From JBFIHF01 sp964411125 (lineage in GTDB: Bacteria > Myxococcota_A > Bradymonadia > Bradymonadales > Bradymonadaceae), in NCBI GenBank assembly GCA_964411125.1, contig CAYPJU010000036.1, forward strand, positions 1 through 60,473: 60,473 nucleotides of DNA, in the 5' to 3' direction. Made by a program: the position numbers and the translations under genes. Numbering within the stretch: the stretch's first letter is position 1; each line of letters begins with the position of its first letter. A model generated the notes under the pieces. That model worked only from the letters and a program-made list of their open reading frames with translations, was not told the origin of the DNA and made no database searches. Positions 8,605-17,272 of this stretch are shown here, in pieces.

Positions 8605-9774
8605 TCAGTAGTAGTCTACGATCTCTTCGGGGGAGATGCCCCATTGAGCAAGATTGCGCTCGTGGCGCTGCTTGCTCGAGTGTTTCCGCTCTTCTAGCAA
8701 CCGTTCCAGGGGGGCTGCTTCGAACGGCCATCCCGCCGCGTCGCAGATTCGCTCCACCGTGCCGATCGGATCGTCTTTGAGGTCGGGGAAGTGGACGTCG
8801 ATGAAGGGCCCTTCTCCCAGCTCCTCGCGAGCCTCGCGGGCGGACGCGAAGTAGCGGCGAAAGCCGTCCACGCATTCGCGACCGGCGGAAGCCTCGTCGA
8901 GATCTCCGTACATCAGCCGATGCTGCACGGCCACCAGGCTCGCGTGGGAGGCGACCGCGTCCTTCGGGTCTCGATGCGTCCAGACGATCTTGCTGTCGGG
9001 CGACACTGTCAGCAACTCGCGAAACCCGCGCATGTGGGCGGGGTCCTTGAGGACGAGGCGGCTCTGCATCCGCCTCTCCAGAATGCCCGCGGCTTTCGCC
9101 CACGCCTCATAAGCGGGGAGGCGGTCCGCCTCCTCCAGCCACTGACGGTACGTCGGCAGCGGGTACATGTAGACCATGCCGTCGAGGATCATGTGCTTGC
9201 CGAGCAACAGCCAGCATTCCTCGGGCGTCATCGAGTTGGTGTTGTGCAGCCGTCCCAGGTCGGGTTCGAGATGGTGAGCCCAGCGCGAGCTGATCTCGGC
9301 GACGAGCTTCGAGGACGAGACGGGGACCGGATCGACCAGCTTGTGCAGCGGGACGTAAGCCGATCCCGGCAGGCTCCCGAGCAGCGTCTGGAGGAACGTC
9401 GTTCCGGTGCGGTACCAGCCGGCGATCACGATCGGCGGACTGTCGGGCTGCGCCGGCGCGTTTGCGTGCTGGAGTCTCCGGCGCGACGCCATCGCCTGGA
9501 CGAGGATCGACAGCATCATCGTGTGTCCCAGCGGGGTCGGCGGATGATTTCGAACGTCGTCACAAAACAGAGCGAGCGGTTCGGCGACCTCGTCGGGTCT
9601 CAGATCTTCGAGCCCACTACTGCGCCGCGCCAGCCGGTCGATCGTCTCCGGCTCGAACGGCAGCAGCCCCGCCTGTCGGACGGCTGCCATCGCCCCGTCG
9701 GCGATGCGACGAACGAGCCGCGGTTCCCGCGGTTCGATCCTGAACGTGTTGTCCGCACTACTTCTCGCGCTCAT
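8605..9774 (-). CDS. Sulfotransferase family protein
   Basis: A 389-residue protein of the Sulfotransfer_3-like family, which uses PAPS as sulfuryl donor. The 5-prime-phosphosulfate loop is VIAGWYRTGTTFLQTLL (about 116-132; canonical form PRSGTT). The 3-prime-phosphate motif is IVWTHRDPKDAVASH. Conserved LVLKDPAHM precedes it, as in related bacterial and actinobacterial proteins. No signal peptide or membrane segment is evident, so it is probably cytoplasmic. The start at ATG 9774 is preferred (GAGG nine bases upstream) over an upstream TTG. The acceptor (lipid, sugar or small molecule) is unknown, and no PAPS-synthesis gene lies in the window. Confidence 0.85.
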   Translation of the reverse strand: MSARSSADNTFRIEPREPRLVRRIADGAMAAVRQAGLLPFEPETIDRLARRSSGLEDLRPDEVAEPLALFCDDVRNHPPTPLGHTMMLSILVQAMASRRRLQHANAPAQPDSPPIVIAGWYRTGTTFLQTLLGSLPGSAYVPLHKLVDPVPVSSSKLVAEISSRWAHHLEPDLGRLHNTNSMTPEECWLLLGKHMILDGMVYMYPLPTYRQWLEEADRLPAYEAWAKAAGILERRMQSRLVLKDPAHMRGFRELLTVSPDSKIVWTHRDPKDAVASHASLVAVQHRLMYGDLDEASAGRECVDGFRRYFASAREAREELGEGPFIDVHFPDLKDDPIGTVERICDAAGWPFEAAPLERLLEERKHSSKQRHERNLAQWGISPEEIVDYY

Positions 9775-9961
9775 ACCGAACGACCTCGCGGCACCTCGAA
9801 TCCATTCTTCGGACAGCGACGGCGACTTCGACGCCGAATCGCCGTGCGACTGCCGCAAGGGGTTTATCAAACGAACGCCGTCCGTGGTACTGCTTTGATG
9901 ATTGACTAATCGAGAAGGTGTTCACGTCTACTAAGGCGAGCTGCTTCCCTTCGAGGTGACG

Positions 9962-11023
9962 ATGCGAAAACTGATCCTGCTGTTCATCGGACTTACATTC
10001 ACGGCGTGCGAGGGCCTGCCGGTGCGCGAGTTCGGGCAGACGCTCGAAGGCGCATACGACGTCGAGACGCGCTACGACATGGAGGCGATCTCGGGGACGT
10101 TCGCCGGCCTCGCCGGTCGTTGGTCGCAGCCCGATCAGGCGATCTTCGACGGGATCGTGGGGCAGATCCGCGAGGACCGGGGCTCCACAGCCGCGAACCT
10201 CTTCGTCAACTCCCCGGTCGGCGAGCAGGTGCGGACCGACATCACCGGGTATCTGCGCGACGAGGCCCCGCCTTGGGTCATGAACCTGCAGAATAGCCTG
10301 GAAGGGGTCGACAAGCAGCTCGGCACGGTCGACATGCAGGCGGCCTGGGTGTTCGTCGAGAAGGAGGACGGGCGCTTCGAGGCGACGCAGTCGTTCGAAG
10401 GGGTTGCCGTCTTCGACGACCCCGAGTGTCGGGATGGAGATGCGATCTTCTGTGACCAGATCGAGGTGACGAGCGCCGAGCTCCTCGATGCCGAGTACCC
10501 CGTGAACGTTCTCACGAGCACGTACGACGTGACCGATCTGGGCGAAGCGATGGCGCTCGAGTCCCATTCGCTCGACTTCAACTACGGGCGACTCGGCCTC
10601 TACCTCCTCGTGAACCTCATCCTCCCCGACTCCAAGACCGAGGGAGTCGGGCTGCGCGACATCGTGCTCGCCTCCATCAACTGCAACGGGCTCGCGGGTC
10701 GCCTCGCGGGCGACGACGGCGTCCTCGGCGTCAACGTGGGCGGCGTGCCGATCGGCCTCGACCTGGCGACGCTCGTGGGGAACTGCGAGAACAGCGTCTT
10801 CGGCATCACGTCCGACTTCGTCGGTCGCTTCAACGCGCCGGTGAGCATGGACCTGGCGGGCAACGCGAGCATCGCGGACACCAACCGCGACGGGAAAATC
10901 GACCAGCTCAACGCCGGGGAGCTCGCCGGCGACCTCTTGTTCGAGCAGGTGCTGAGTGGACAGGCCGAAGAGGGCCCGGTCGACGCGCTCTTCACCGGAT
11001 TCCGCGTCGGCGACTTTCAGTGA
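9962..11023 (+). CDS. Lipoprotein of unknown function with EF-hand-like loop
   Basis: A 353-residue predicted lipoprotein: MRKLILLFIGLTFTAC gives a short signal and a lipobox ending at a Cys near residue 16. The mature part is acidic with no recognised family. Near the C-terminus, DTNRDGKIDQLNAGE matches the DxNxDGxIDxxxxxE pattern of an EF-hand or dockerin-like calcium loop. GAGG five bases upstream selects the ATG at 9962 over a GTG at 9956. It is followed within 11 bp by a second lipoprotein gene, so the two are probably co-expressed. Envelope location is well supported; the function is not known. Confidence 0.8.
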   Translation: MRKLILLFIGLTFTACEGLPVREFGQTLEGAYDVETRYDMEAISGTFAGLAGRWSQPDQAIFDGIVGQIREDRGSTAANLFVNSPVGEQVRTDITGYLRDEAPPWVMNLQNSLEGVDKQLGTVDMQAAWVFVEKEDGRFEATQSFEGVAVFDDPECRDGDAIFCDQIEVTSAELLDAEYPVNVLTSTYDVTDLGEAMALESHSLDFNYGRLGLYLLVNLILPDSKTEGVGLRDIVLASINCNGLAGRLAGDDGVLGVNVGGVPIGLDLATLVGNCENSVFGITSDFVGRFNAPVSMDLAGNASIADTNRDGKIDQLNAGELAGDLLFEQVLSGQAEEGPVDALFTGFRVGDFQ

Positions 11024-11034
11024 GGACCCTACCC

Positions 11035-11487
11035 ATGAAGACGAAAACTGCCCTGATGACGGTCGCGCTCCTGGCGGTCGCTTCGACCTCCGGCTGCGCA
11101 CTCCCCGAAGTGACCCTGAAGAACGCTCTCCTCACGCGGCTCAGCCCGCAGGGGCTCGAGATCGGGCTCGACCTGAACATCTTCAATCCCAACGAGTATT
11201 CGCTGCCGCTCAGCATGGTCGACTGGGATCTGGACCTCTTTCGCTCCGACTTCACGAACGGCGAGACGGGGTTCAGCCGCAACATCCCGGCGCAGCGTCG
11301 CGCAGACGTTCGCGTGCCGATCGGCGTGAACTTTCAGTCGATCCGCGCCGGCGCCGAAAAGCTCCTGACGACCCGCAGCATCCCTTGGGGAATCGCGGGC
11401 GGCGCCTCGTTCCGCATCCCGGGGACGAGCCCGCTTCGCGTCGGGTTCGACAAGCAGGGGTCCTGGACGAACCCCATCCTGCAGTGA
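11035..11487 (+). CDS. LEA14-like small lipoprotein
   Basis: A 150-residue lipoprotein with signal MKTKTALMTVALLAVASTSGC (the lipobox Cys is about residue 21). The mature protein has the pattern of the LEA_2 / water-stress-hypersensitive-response beta-sandwich family: PEVTLKNALLTRLSPQGLEIGLDLNIFNPNEYSLPL, in which the F/LNPN element is typical. The start at 11035 is placed by GAGGA at the end of the preceding gene; an upstream GTG would overlap that gene. Probably one operon with the preceding lipoprotein. Roles of bacterial LEA14-like lipoproteins are poorly defined (stress or envelope-associated). Confidence 0.75.
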   Translation: MKTKTALMTVALLAVASTSGCALPEVTLKNALLTRLSPQGLEIGLDLNIFNPNEYSLPLSMVDWDLDLFRSDFTNGETGFSRNIPAQRRADVRVPIGVNFQSIRAGAEKLLTTRSIPWGIAGGASFRIPGTSPLRVGFDKQGSWTNPILQ

Positions 11488-11493
11488 CGCCGC

Positions 11494-12405
11494 TCACTCG
11501 AGCCAGTCGACCGGATTCTGCAGTACGTCGACGAGTCGCGCCTCGGGAGTTCCCGGTTCCGGGTGATGGTCGTACTCCCAGCGTGACGTGAGCGGGAGTG
11601 ACATCAGGATGCTCTCGATCCGACCGTCGGTCCGCAGCCCGAACTGCGTGCCGCGGTCCCACACCAGATTGAACTCCACGTAGCGACCGCGGCGGATCTG
11701 CTGCCAGCGCTTCTGTTCCGCGTCGTACGGGGTGTCGAGCCGCCGTCGGACGATCGGTTCGTAGGCGGGCACGAACGCCCGTCCACAATCGCGAACGAAA
11801 GCGAACCCTCCCTCGGGGCCCAGCTCGTGGAGGTCGTCGAAGAAGATGCCGCCGATGCCCCGGCATTCCTTGCGATGCGGCAGATAGAAGTACTCGTCAC
11901 ACCACTTCTTGAACCGTGGATAGAGCTCCTCGCCGTGCGGAGCGCACGCGTCGTGGAACGTCTGGTGAAAGTGCCGGGCATCGTCGTCGAAGAGGTAGTA
12001 GGGAGTGAGGTCGGCGCCGCCACCGAACCACCACGCCTCGGCGTCACCGCGCTCGAAATAGCGGAAGTTCGCGTGCACGGTCGGGGCGAACGGGTTGTGC
12101 GGATGGAACACGAGGCTCACGCCGGTCGCGAAGAAGCGCAGGTCGGCGACCTCGCGACCACCCCCCATTCGCGCGGCGGCTTCCTCGGACAGGGTGCCAT
12201 GGACCACCGACACGTTGACCCCCGCCTTCTCGAAGACGTTGCCGTCCTGGATCACGCGGCTTCGACCACCGCCGCCGCCGGGGCGTTCCCATGAATCCTC
12301 GCGGAACGACGATCCGTCGACGGCACTGACCATGGCGCAGATCTCGTCCTGCAGGTCGTGGACGAGCTTCACGACGCGGTCGCGCATTTCGTTTCCTTCG
12401 GTCAT
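11494..12405 (-). CDS. hemF: Aerobic coproporphyrinogen III oxidase
   Basis: A 303-residue HemF, which converts coproporphyrinogen III to protoporphyrinogen IX with O2 in haem synthesis. Signature blocks are GGGGGRSRVIQDGNVFEKAGVN, VSLVFHPHNPFAPTVHANFRYF with the conserved His, WWFGGGADLTPYY, KECRGIGGIFFDDL, and the C-terminal GRYVEFNLVWDRGTQFGLRT and SLPLTSRWEYD. Length is normal for the family. The ATG overlaps the TGA of the upstream unknown gene by four bases (ATGA). It is therefore the last gene of the leuS-M23-unknown-hemF unit and convergent with the lipoprotein pair. It implies an aerobic lifestyle. Confidence 0.97.
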   Translation of the reverse strand: MTEGNEMRDRVVKLVHDLQDEICAMVSAVDGSSFREDSWERPGGGGGRSRVIQDGNVFEKAGVNVSVVHGTLSEEAAARMGGGREVADLRFFATGVSLVFHPHNPFAPTVHANFRYFERGDAEAWWFGGGADLTPYYLFDDDARHFHQTFHDACAPHGEELYPRFKKWCDEYFYLPHRKECRGIGGIFFDDLHELGPEGGFAFVRDCGRAFVPAYEPIVRRRLDTPYDAEQKRWQQIRRGRYVEFNLVWDRGTQFGLRTDGRIESILMSLPLTSRWEYDHHPEPGTPEARLVDVLQNPVDWLE

Positions 12406-13538
12406 ACGACACCTTTTCGCTGAAGTTTTCGGAGCTCTTCGTGGAGACGGTAGGTGCACGACTCGATCCCACGGATGTGCTGCGAGTAGTCGGGCGTTCG
12501 ACCGGCGAAGAACGCGTAGTGGTTGAGATAGACCAGGTATCCGGCCATCGACTGATCCCCGCGCCGCGCGCGGTCGTGGATTTCGCCGATCGTCTGGTCG
12601 ACGTTGTTTCGGGCGAGCCAGCTCAACTGACGCGAGGCGTCGCTCGCCTCCAGAAACAGCGCCTCCGCGCAGATCTTCCACCGAGAGTCTTTCCAGCGCC
12701 CGCGCGCGATGAGTGCGTCGATTCGACCCGTCTCCATGTTCCAACGGTTCGACGTGTCGTAGAGCTGGGCGTAGAAGTCCGGGTTTCTGGAGACCTGGTC
12801 GACGTAGAACGCGTAGAACGAGCGAAACAGCCCATCGAGCTCGTCCTTGAGCGCTCGCACCGTGCGCGTCTGCATCCATTTTTGGAACTGCGCGCCGAGG
12901 CTCCCGTCGAAGAAGCCGGTCAGGATCCGCATCGGGTCGATACGGGTGAGGTCGTCGACGTCGACTTCCTTTCCACCCACGGTGGTGACGAGGGGCGCGA
13001 ATGCGCCTCCGCTTCGAGCTGACATCCGTTCCGTGAGCGACTGCGCGACCACCGGTTCGAAGCCTGGTTCGTAGGGCACTGGCAAGTTGTCGGTGGAGGG
13101 GACGTCGGCGCCGACGGCGGGGAGCTCCAGCGTCTTGGTGGCCCGCGTCTCCAGATTCGGGAGCGCGCGTCGGTTCCCCGCCTGCCGATGCTCGTCGTAG
13201 AACTCCTGGATCGTCTCGAGCGTCTCGCGGATGAACTCGGAGTACGAGCCGTGAACTCGCACCGACTCCGCGAGCTCGGCATGGGCGACGCGAACTTCGT
13301 CGAGGTCGCGCGGCAGGAGGCGCTGGCTCCCCATGATTTCGATGGCGTATTCGTTGACGCCGAGGTCCCAGAAGACGTCGAACAGGGAGACTTCGAGTTT
13401 GTCGTCGACCGCGACCCGTCGTCGGATCGCGTCGCGCAGCTCGCGCTTCAGCTCCGCTCGCCGGCTACGCGCCATCCCCACCCCGACGGTCCCTCCACCG
13501 AGGACGAACATGATGATGGCGACGATCACGAATTCCAT
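12402..13538 (-). CDS. Membrane-anchored protein of unknown function
   Basis: A 378-residue protein beginning with one membrane segment (MEFVIVAIIMFVLGGGTVGVG), then a basic stretch (ARSRRAELKRELRDAIRRR) that should stay cytoplasmic. The rest is helical, rich in Arg, Glu, Tyr and Trp, with a proline-containing linker around 150-200. No family was recognised and no catalytic motif is obvious. The C-terminal region has many aromatic residues (for example NHYAFFAGRTPDY), suggesting a folded helical domain. It overlaps hemF by four bases and starts four bases after the M23 gene ends, so it is part of the leuS operon. Confidence 0.75.
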   Translation of the reverse strand: MEFVIVAIIMFVLGGGTVGVGMARSRRAELKRELRDAIRRRVAVDDKLEVSLFDVFWDLGVNEYAIEIMGSQRLLPRDLDEVRVAHAELAESVRVHGSYSEFIRETLETIQEFYDEHRQAGNRRALPNLETRATKTLELPAVGADVPSTDNLPVPYEPGFEPVVAQSLTERMSARSGGAFAPLVTTVGGKEVDVDDLTRIDPMRILTGFFDGSLGAQFQKWMQTRTVRALKDELDGLFRSFYAFYVDQVSRNPDFYAQLYDTSNRWNMETGRIDALIARGRWKDSRWKICAEALFLEASDASRQLSWLARNNVDQTIGEIHDRARRGDQSMAGYLVYLNHYAFFAGRTPDYSQHIRGIESCTYRLHEELRKLQRKGVV

Positions 13539-13542
13539 GCCG

Positions 13543-14505
13543 CTATCTCAGCCGCATCTGGTAGGACCACGACCATCCGGGGGTGAGGCATTCGGCATCC
13601 GCGCCGGTCAGCATCACCTGGTAGGTACCGGGTGGAAAGACTTCGAGCGGCCAATCGATCTCGGTCTCGAATCGCCCGCGTTCGTCGACGCGGACGCACT
13701 CGCTGAGCCATCCCGCGCTGCCTCGAGCCGACTTGCGGTGGACGGCGACGTGGGTCGAGTCGCCATAGAATCGTCCGCGAATCTTCATGTCGGTTCGATC
13801 GCGGACGACAGTCGGCAAGGTGTGGCCGAGCACGATCCCCTGATGCGCGAACGCGTCGCGAGGGAGACGGGACCATCCGGCGTCCCGACACTGCGTGCGG
13901 CGTTCGTTCTGCGAGACGAGGACCGTGTCGGGGACCGGGAAGCCGTACTCGTTCTGGACCTGTCCCTCGAAGAACCGAAACGGGATGGTGCGGGTCGTGG
14001 AGAGGTCGGTCACGGCAAAGTGCAGGTGGTTGTCGGTGGAGAATCCGGTGTTGCCACACAATCCGATCAGCTCGCCGGAACACACGTGGTCTCCGACCTC
14101 GACGGCGACGCCGAAATGCCTGAGATGGAGATATTGCGACAGCGTCCCGTCGCCGTGGTCGAGCACGACGTAGTTGGCGCCGTCGGCGCAGCTCGGGTCG
14201 CGGCAGTTGATGTTCGAGTCCTCCCGGACTTCGAGCACTCGCCCGGGGCGGCTCGCGGTGACGGGCGCGCCGTCGCCGCACTCGAGATCGACGGAGTAAG
14301 CGGCGTCGCCGTGGTGGCTGAGCGCTCCGTGAAAGCCCTGGGTGAGGAGGGTGCGCGTGCCTGCTCGAAAGGGGACGAAGTGCATCGGAGCGGTCTGCGG
14401 CCGGCACTTTCCCTCGGACAGGGTCATCCCTGCCACGCAGACGGGTGTCGATGGACCCGGCGCGCAGCCGAGCATCACGACGAACACGGCGACGAATCGG
14501 CGCAA
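13543..14505 (-). CDS. M23/LytM-type peptidase lipoprotein
   Basis: A 320-residue exported protein; FVAVFVVMLGC gives a short lipoprotein signal. The peptidase domain (about 50-190) has the M23 zinc ligands: HHGDAAYSVD (H-x(n)-D) and NHLHFAV (HxH), with GDGAPVTASRPGRVL and YVVLDHGDGTLSQYLHL between them. These enzymes cut peptide cross-links in peptidoglycan or, when degenerate, activate amidases. Here both the first His/Asp and the HxH are present, so activity is likely. A beta-rich C-terminal extension follows. The start is TTG, one base after the leuS stop, with no clear Shine-Dalgarno, so translation probably depends on leuS. Confidence 0.85.
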   Translation of the reverse strand: MRRFVAVFVVMLGCAPGPSTPVCVAGMTLSEGKCRPQTAPMHFVPFRAGTRTLLTQGFHGALSHHGDAAYSVDLECGDGAPVTASRPGRVLEVREDSNINCRDPSCADGANYVVLDHGDGTLSQYLHLRHFGVAVEVGDHVCSGELIGLCGNTGFSTDNHLHFAVTDLSTTRTIPFRFFEGQVQNEYGFPVPDTVLVSQNERRTQCRDAGWSRLPRDAFAHQGIVLGHTLPTVVRDRTDMKIRGRFYGDSTHVAVHRKSARGSAGWLSECVRVDERGRFETEIDWPLEVFPPGTYQVMLTGADAECLTPGWSWSYQMRLR

Positions 14506-14506
14506 T

Positions 14507-17089
14507 TCAACCCACGACGAAGTTCAGGATCTTGCCCGGCACCCAGATGACGCGACGGATCGTCTTCCCTTCCAGATGCGCTTCGACGCTTTCCTCGGCC
14601 CGCGCGGCCGCAACCGCGACCTCCTCGGATGCGTCGGGCGCGACGTGGATCGTTCCGCGCAGCTTACCCATCACCTGGACTCCGATCTCGACGGTGTCCC
14701 GGACGAGCATCGCGTCGTCCCATGCGGGCCAGCCGGCGTTGGCGACGCTCGGTTCGTTGCCGAGCCGCTCCCACAGCTCTTCGGCGAGGTGCGGGGCGTA
14801 GGGCCCCAGGAGCCGCACGAAGTCGGCGACGAGGTCTCGACCGACCGACTCCTCCTTGTAGAGGAAGTTCGTGAACTCCATCATCGCCGCGATGGCGGTG
14901 TTGAAGCGCAGCTCCTCGGTGTCTTCGGTGACCTTCTTGATCGTCTTGTGCAGCTCTTTCTGCGCCTCTTCGGAGCCCGGCCCGTCGACCACCTTGTCGG
15001 TGAGCCCATCGTCGGTGCAGAGGAGACGCCAGACCCGGGCGAGGAAGCGGAACACGCCTCCGACCGACCGCGGGTTCCACGGCTTCATCTGCTCGAGGGG
15101 ACCCATGAACATCTCGTAGATGCGCAGGGTGTCCGCCCCGAACTCCGCGATGACGTCGTCCGGATTGACGACGTTGCCGCGCGACTTCGCCATCTTCTCG
15201 ACGAGCGGCTCGAGGAGGATGTCCGCTTCGGGGTGAAACGGTTTCTCGTCGCGCCACACCACGCTATCGGCGTGCACCGTGCGGGGGAGGGCGTCGGGGT
15301 GCGCCGCCTTCTCCGACGTCGGGATCGCTTCACCGCCCGGCGTCTCCCAGTACTCGTAGGCGACGCCGAGGATCATCCCTTGATTGACGATGCGCTGGAA
15401 CGGCTCCTTCGTCGAGACGAGCCCGCAGTCGTAGAGGACCTTGTGCCAGAACCGGGCGTACAGCAGGTGGAGCACGGCGTGCTCCGCGCCGCCGACGTAC
15501 ATGTCGACGGGCATCCAGTACGATTCTTTCTCACGGTCCCAGGGGGCCTGGTCGTTGTGCGGGTCGATGTAGCGAAGATAGTACCAGCACGAACCGGCCC
15601 ACTGGGGCATCGTGTTCGTCTCTCGCCTCGCCGGTTCCCCTTCGAGGGTGGTCTCGAGCCACTCGGTCGCTTTCGCGAGCGGCGGCTCGCCGGTGCCGGT
15701 TGGCTTGTAGTCCTGCAGCTCAGGGAGCTTCAGCGGCAAGCGCTCTTCGGGGAGGGCGTGGTGCTCCCCGTCTTCGGTCCAGACGATCGGGAACGGTTCG
15801 CCCCAGTATCGCTGCCTCGAGAAGAGCCAGTCGCGCAGCTTGTAGTTCACGGCGGCGGTCCCTTTCCCCTGCTCCTCGAGCCACGCGGTGATTTTCTGCT
15901 TCGCGTCGGGAACGGCGAGCCCGTCGATGATGCCGGAGTTCACGAGTGTCCCGTCACCGGTGTACGCCGCTTCCTGGACGTCGCCGCCCGAGACGACCTC
16001 GACGATGGGGAGGTCGAAGGTCTTCGCGAACTCCCAGTCACGCTCGTCGTGCGCGGGGACCGCCATGATCGCACCGGTGCCGTAGCTCGCGAGCACGTAG
16101 TCGGCGATCCAGACGGGAACCTTCGCGTCGTTGACGGGATTGATCGCGTAAGCACCGGTGAAGACGCCGGTCTTCTCCTTGGCGAGGTCGGTGCGCTGGA
16201 GGTCGGACTTGCGGGCCGCCTCTTCCTTGTACTGAGCGACGGCCTCGCGCTGCTCGTCCGAGACGATCTGGTCGACCAGAGCGTGTTCGGGGGAGAGCAC
16301 CATGTAGGTCGCGCCGAACAAGGTGTCGGGGCGGGTGGTGTAGACGCGGATGTTGCCCGTGACCCCGCCGGTCGTCTCCGGATCGAGGGCGAAGTCGACC
16401 TCGGCTCCACGGGACCGACCGATCCAGTTTCGCTGCATCTCGATCAGACCTTCCGGCCAGTCGAGCAGGTCGAGGTCTTCGAGCAGTCGGTCGGCGTAGG
16501 CGGTGATCTTCAGCATCCACTGCCGCATCGGTTTGCGGATGACAGGGAAGCCACCCCGCTCCGAGCGGCCGTCGATCACTTCTTCGTTGGCGAGCACGGT
16601 GCCGAGCTCGGGACACCAGTTGACCGGGACTTCGGCGACGTAGGCGAGGTCCTTCTCGTAAAGCTTGAGGAAGATCCACTGCGTCCAGTGGTAGTAGTCG
16701 ACCTCCGCCGTCGAGATTTCGCGAGACCAGTCGTAGCTGAAGCCGAGCGCCTTGAGCTGCTTCTTGAAGACCTCGATGTTCTTCGCCGTCGTCTCGGCGG
16801 GGTGCGTTCCCGTCTTGATCGCGTACTGCTCGGCGGGGAGCCCGAACGCGTCCCACCCCATCGGGTGCAGGACGTTGAACCCGCGCGCTCGCTTGAACCG
16901 CGCGACGATGTCGGTCGCGGTGTAACCCTCGACGTGCCCGACGTGTAGCCCGGAGCCGGAGGGATAGGGGAACATGTCGAGGACGTAGAACTTCTCTTTC
17001 GAGGGGTCGGCCTCGACACGAAACGTTTCGTTCTCCTCCCAGTACTGCTGCCACCTGGGCTCGATTTTTGCGGGCTTGTACTCGGACAT
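14507..17089 (-). CDS. leuS: Leucyl-tRNA synthetase
   Basis: An 860-residue class I aminoacyl-tRNA synthetase. The HIGH-type motif is HVGH (49-52) in PYPSGSGLHVGHVEGYTATD. The LeuRS editing domain (CP1) follows, with TTRPDTLFGATYMVLSPEH, and the KMSKS-type loop reads KMAKSRGNVVNPDD. The C-terminus has VQVMGKLRG and the family ending GKILNFVVG. An ATG at 17089 is preferred to an upstream TTG at 17116. It is the first gene of a four-gene minus-strand unit with the M23, unknown and hemF genes (spacing 1 and 4 bp, then a 4-bp overlap). The 183 bp up to the divergent Clp gene hold the promoters. Confidence 0.98.
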   Translation of the reverse strand: MSEYKPAKIEPRWQQYWEENETFRVEADPSKEKFYVLDMFPYPSGSGLHVGHVEGYTATDIVARFKRARGFNVLHPMGWDAFGLPAEQYAIKTGTHPAETTAKNIEVFKKQLKALGFSYDWSREISTAEVDYYHWTQWIFLKLYEKDLAYVAEVPVNWCPELGTVLANEEVIDGRSERGGFPVIRKPMRQWMLKITAYADRLLEDLDLLDWPEGLIEMQRNWIGRSRGAEVDFALDPETTGGVTGNIRVYTTRPDTLFGATYMVLSPEHALVDQIVSDEQREAVAQYKEEAARKSDLQRTDLAKEKTGVFTGAYAINPVNDAKVPVWIADYVLASYGTGAIMAVPAHDERDWEFAKTFDLPIVEVVSGGDVQEAAYTGDGTLVNSGIIDGLAVPDAKQKITAWLEEQGKGTAAVNYKLRDWLFSRQRYWGEPFPIVWTEDGEHHALPEERLPLKLPELQDYKPTGTGEPPLAKATEWLETTLEGEPARRETNTMPQWAGSCWYYLRYIDPHNDQAPWDREKESYWMPVDMYVGGAEHAVLHLLYARFWHKVLYDCGLVSTKEPFQRIVNQGMILGVAYEYWETPGGEAIPTSEKAAHPDALPRTVHADSVVWRDEKPFHPEADILLEPLVEKMAKSRGNVVNPDDVIAEFGADTLRIYEMFMGPLEQMKPWNPRSVGGVFRFLARVWRLLCTDDGLTDKVVDGPGSEEAQKELHKTIKKVTEDTEELRFNTAIAAMMEFTNFLYKEESVGRDLVADFVRLLGPYAPHLAEELWERLGNEPSVANAGWPAWDDAMLVRDTVEIGVQVMGKLRGTIHVAPDASEEVAVAAARAEESVEAHLEGKTIRRVIWVPGKILNFVVG

Positions 17090-17272
17090 CGAAGACTCCA
17101 CACCGGACGTTGGCAACCCTTAGTATGCCTCGCACCGCGTCGCAAGCGCGGGGTGACCCGAAGTGTCGCCGCGTCGGCGCCCGACCAGCCGGAAACGCAA
17201 GGAAGGGCACAGAGGTTTCGTAGCCCGACGGAGTCGGCTACACTGACGATGGAGGAACTTTCGGGATAGTTC

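Noticed and set aside
9775..9870. TTG-initiated extension of the sulfotransferase
   Set aside because: Ser-rich, family-unlike sequence; ATG 9774 has a GAGG at suitable distance.
14342..16948. A long plus-strand open frame opposite leuS
   Set aside because: leuS on the other strand is unmistakable; the plus frame shows no motif.
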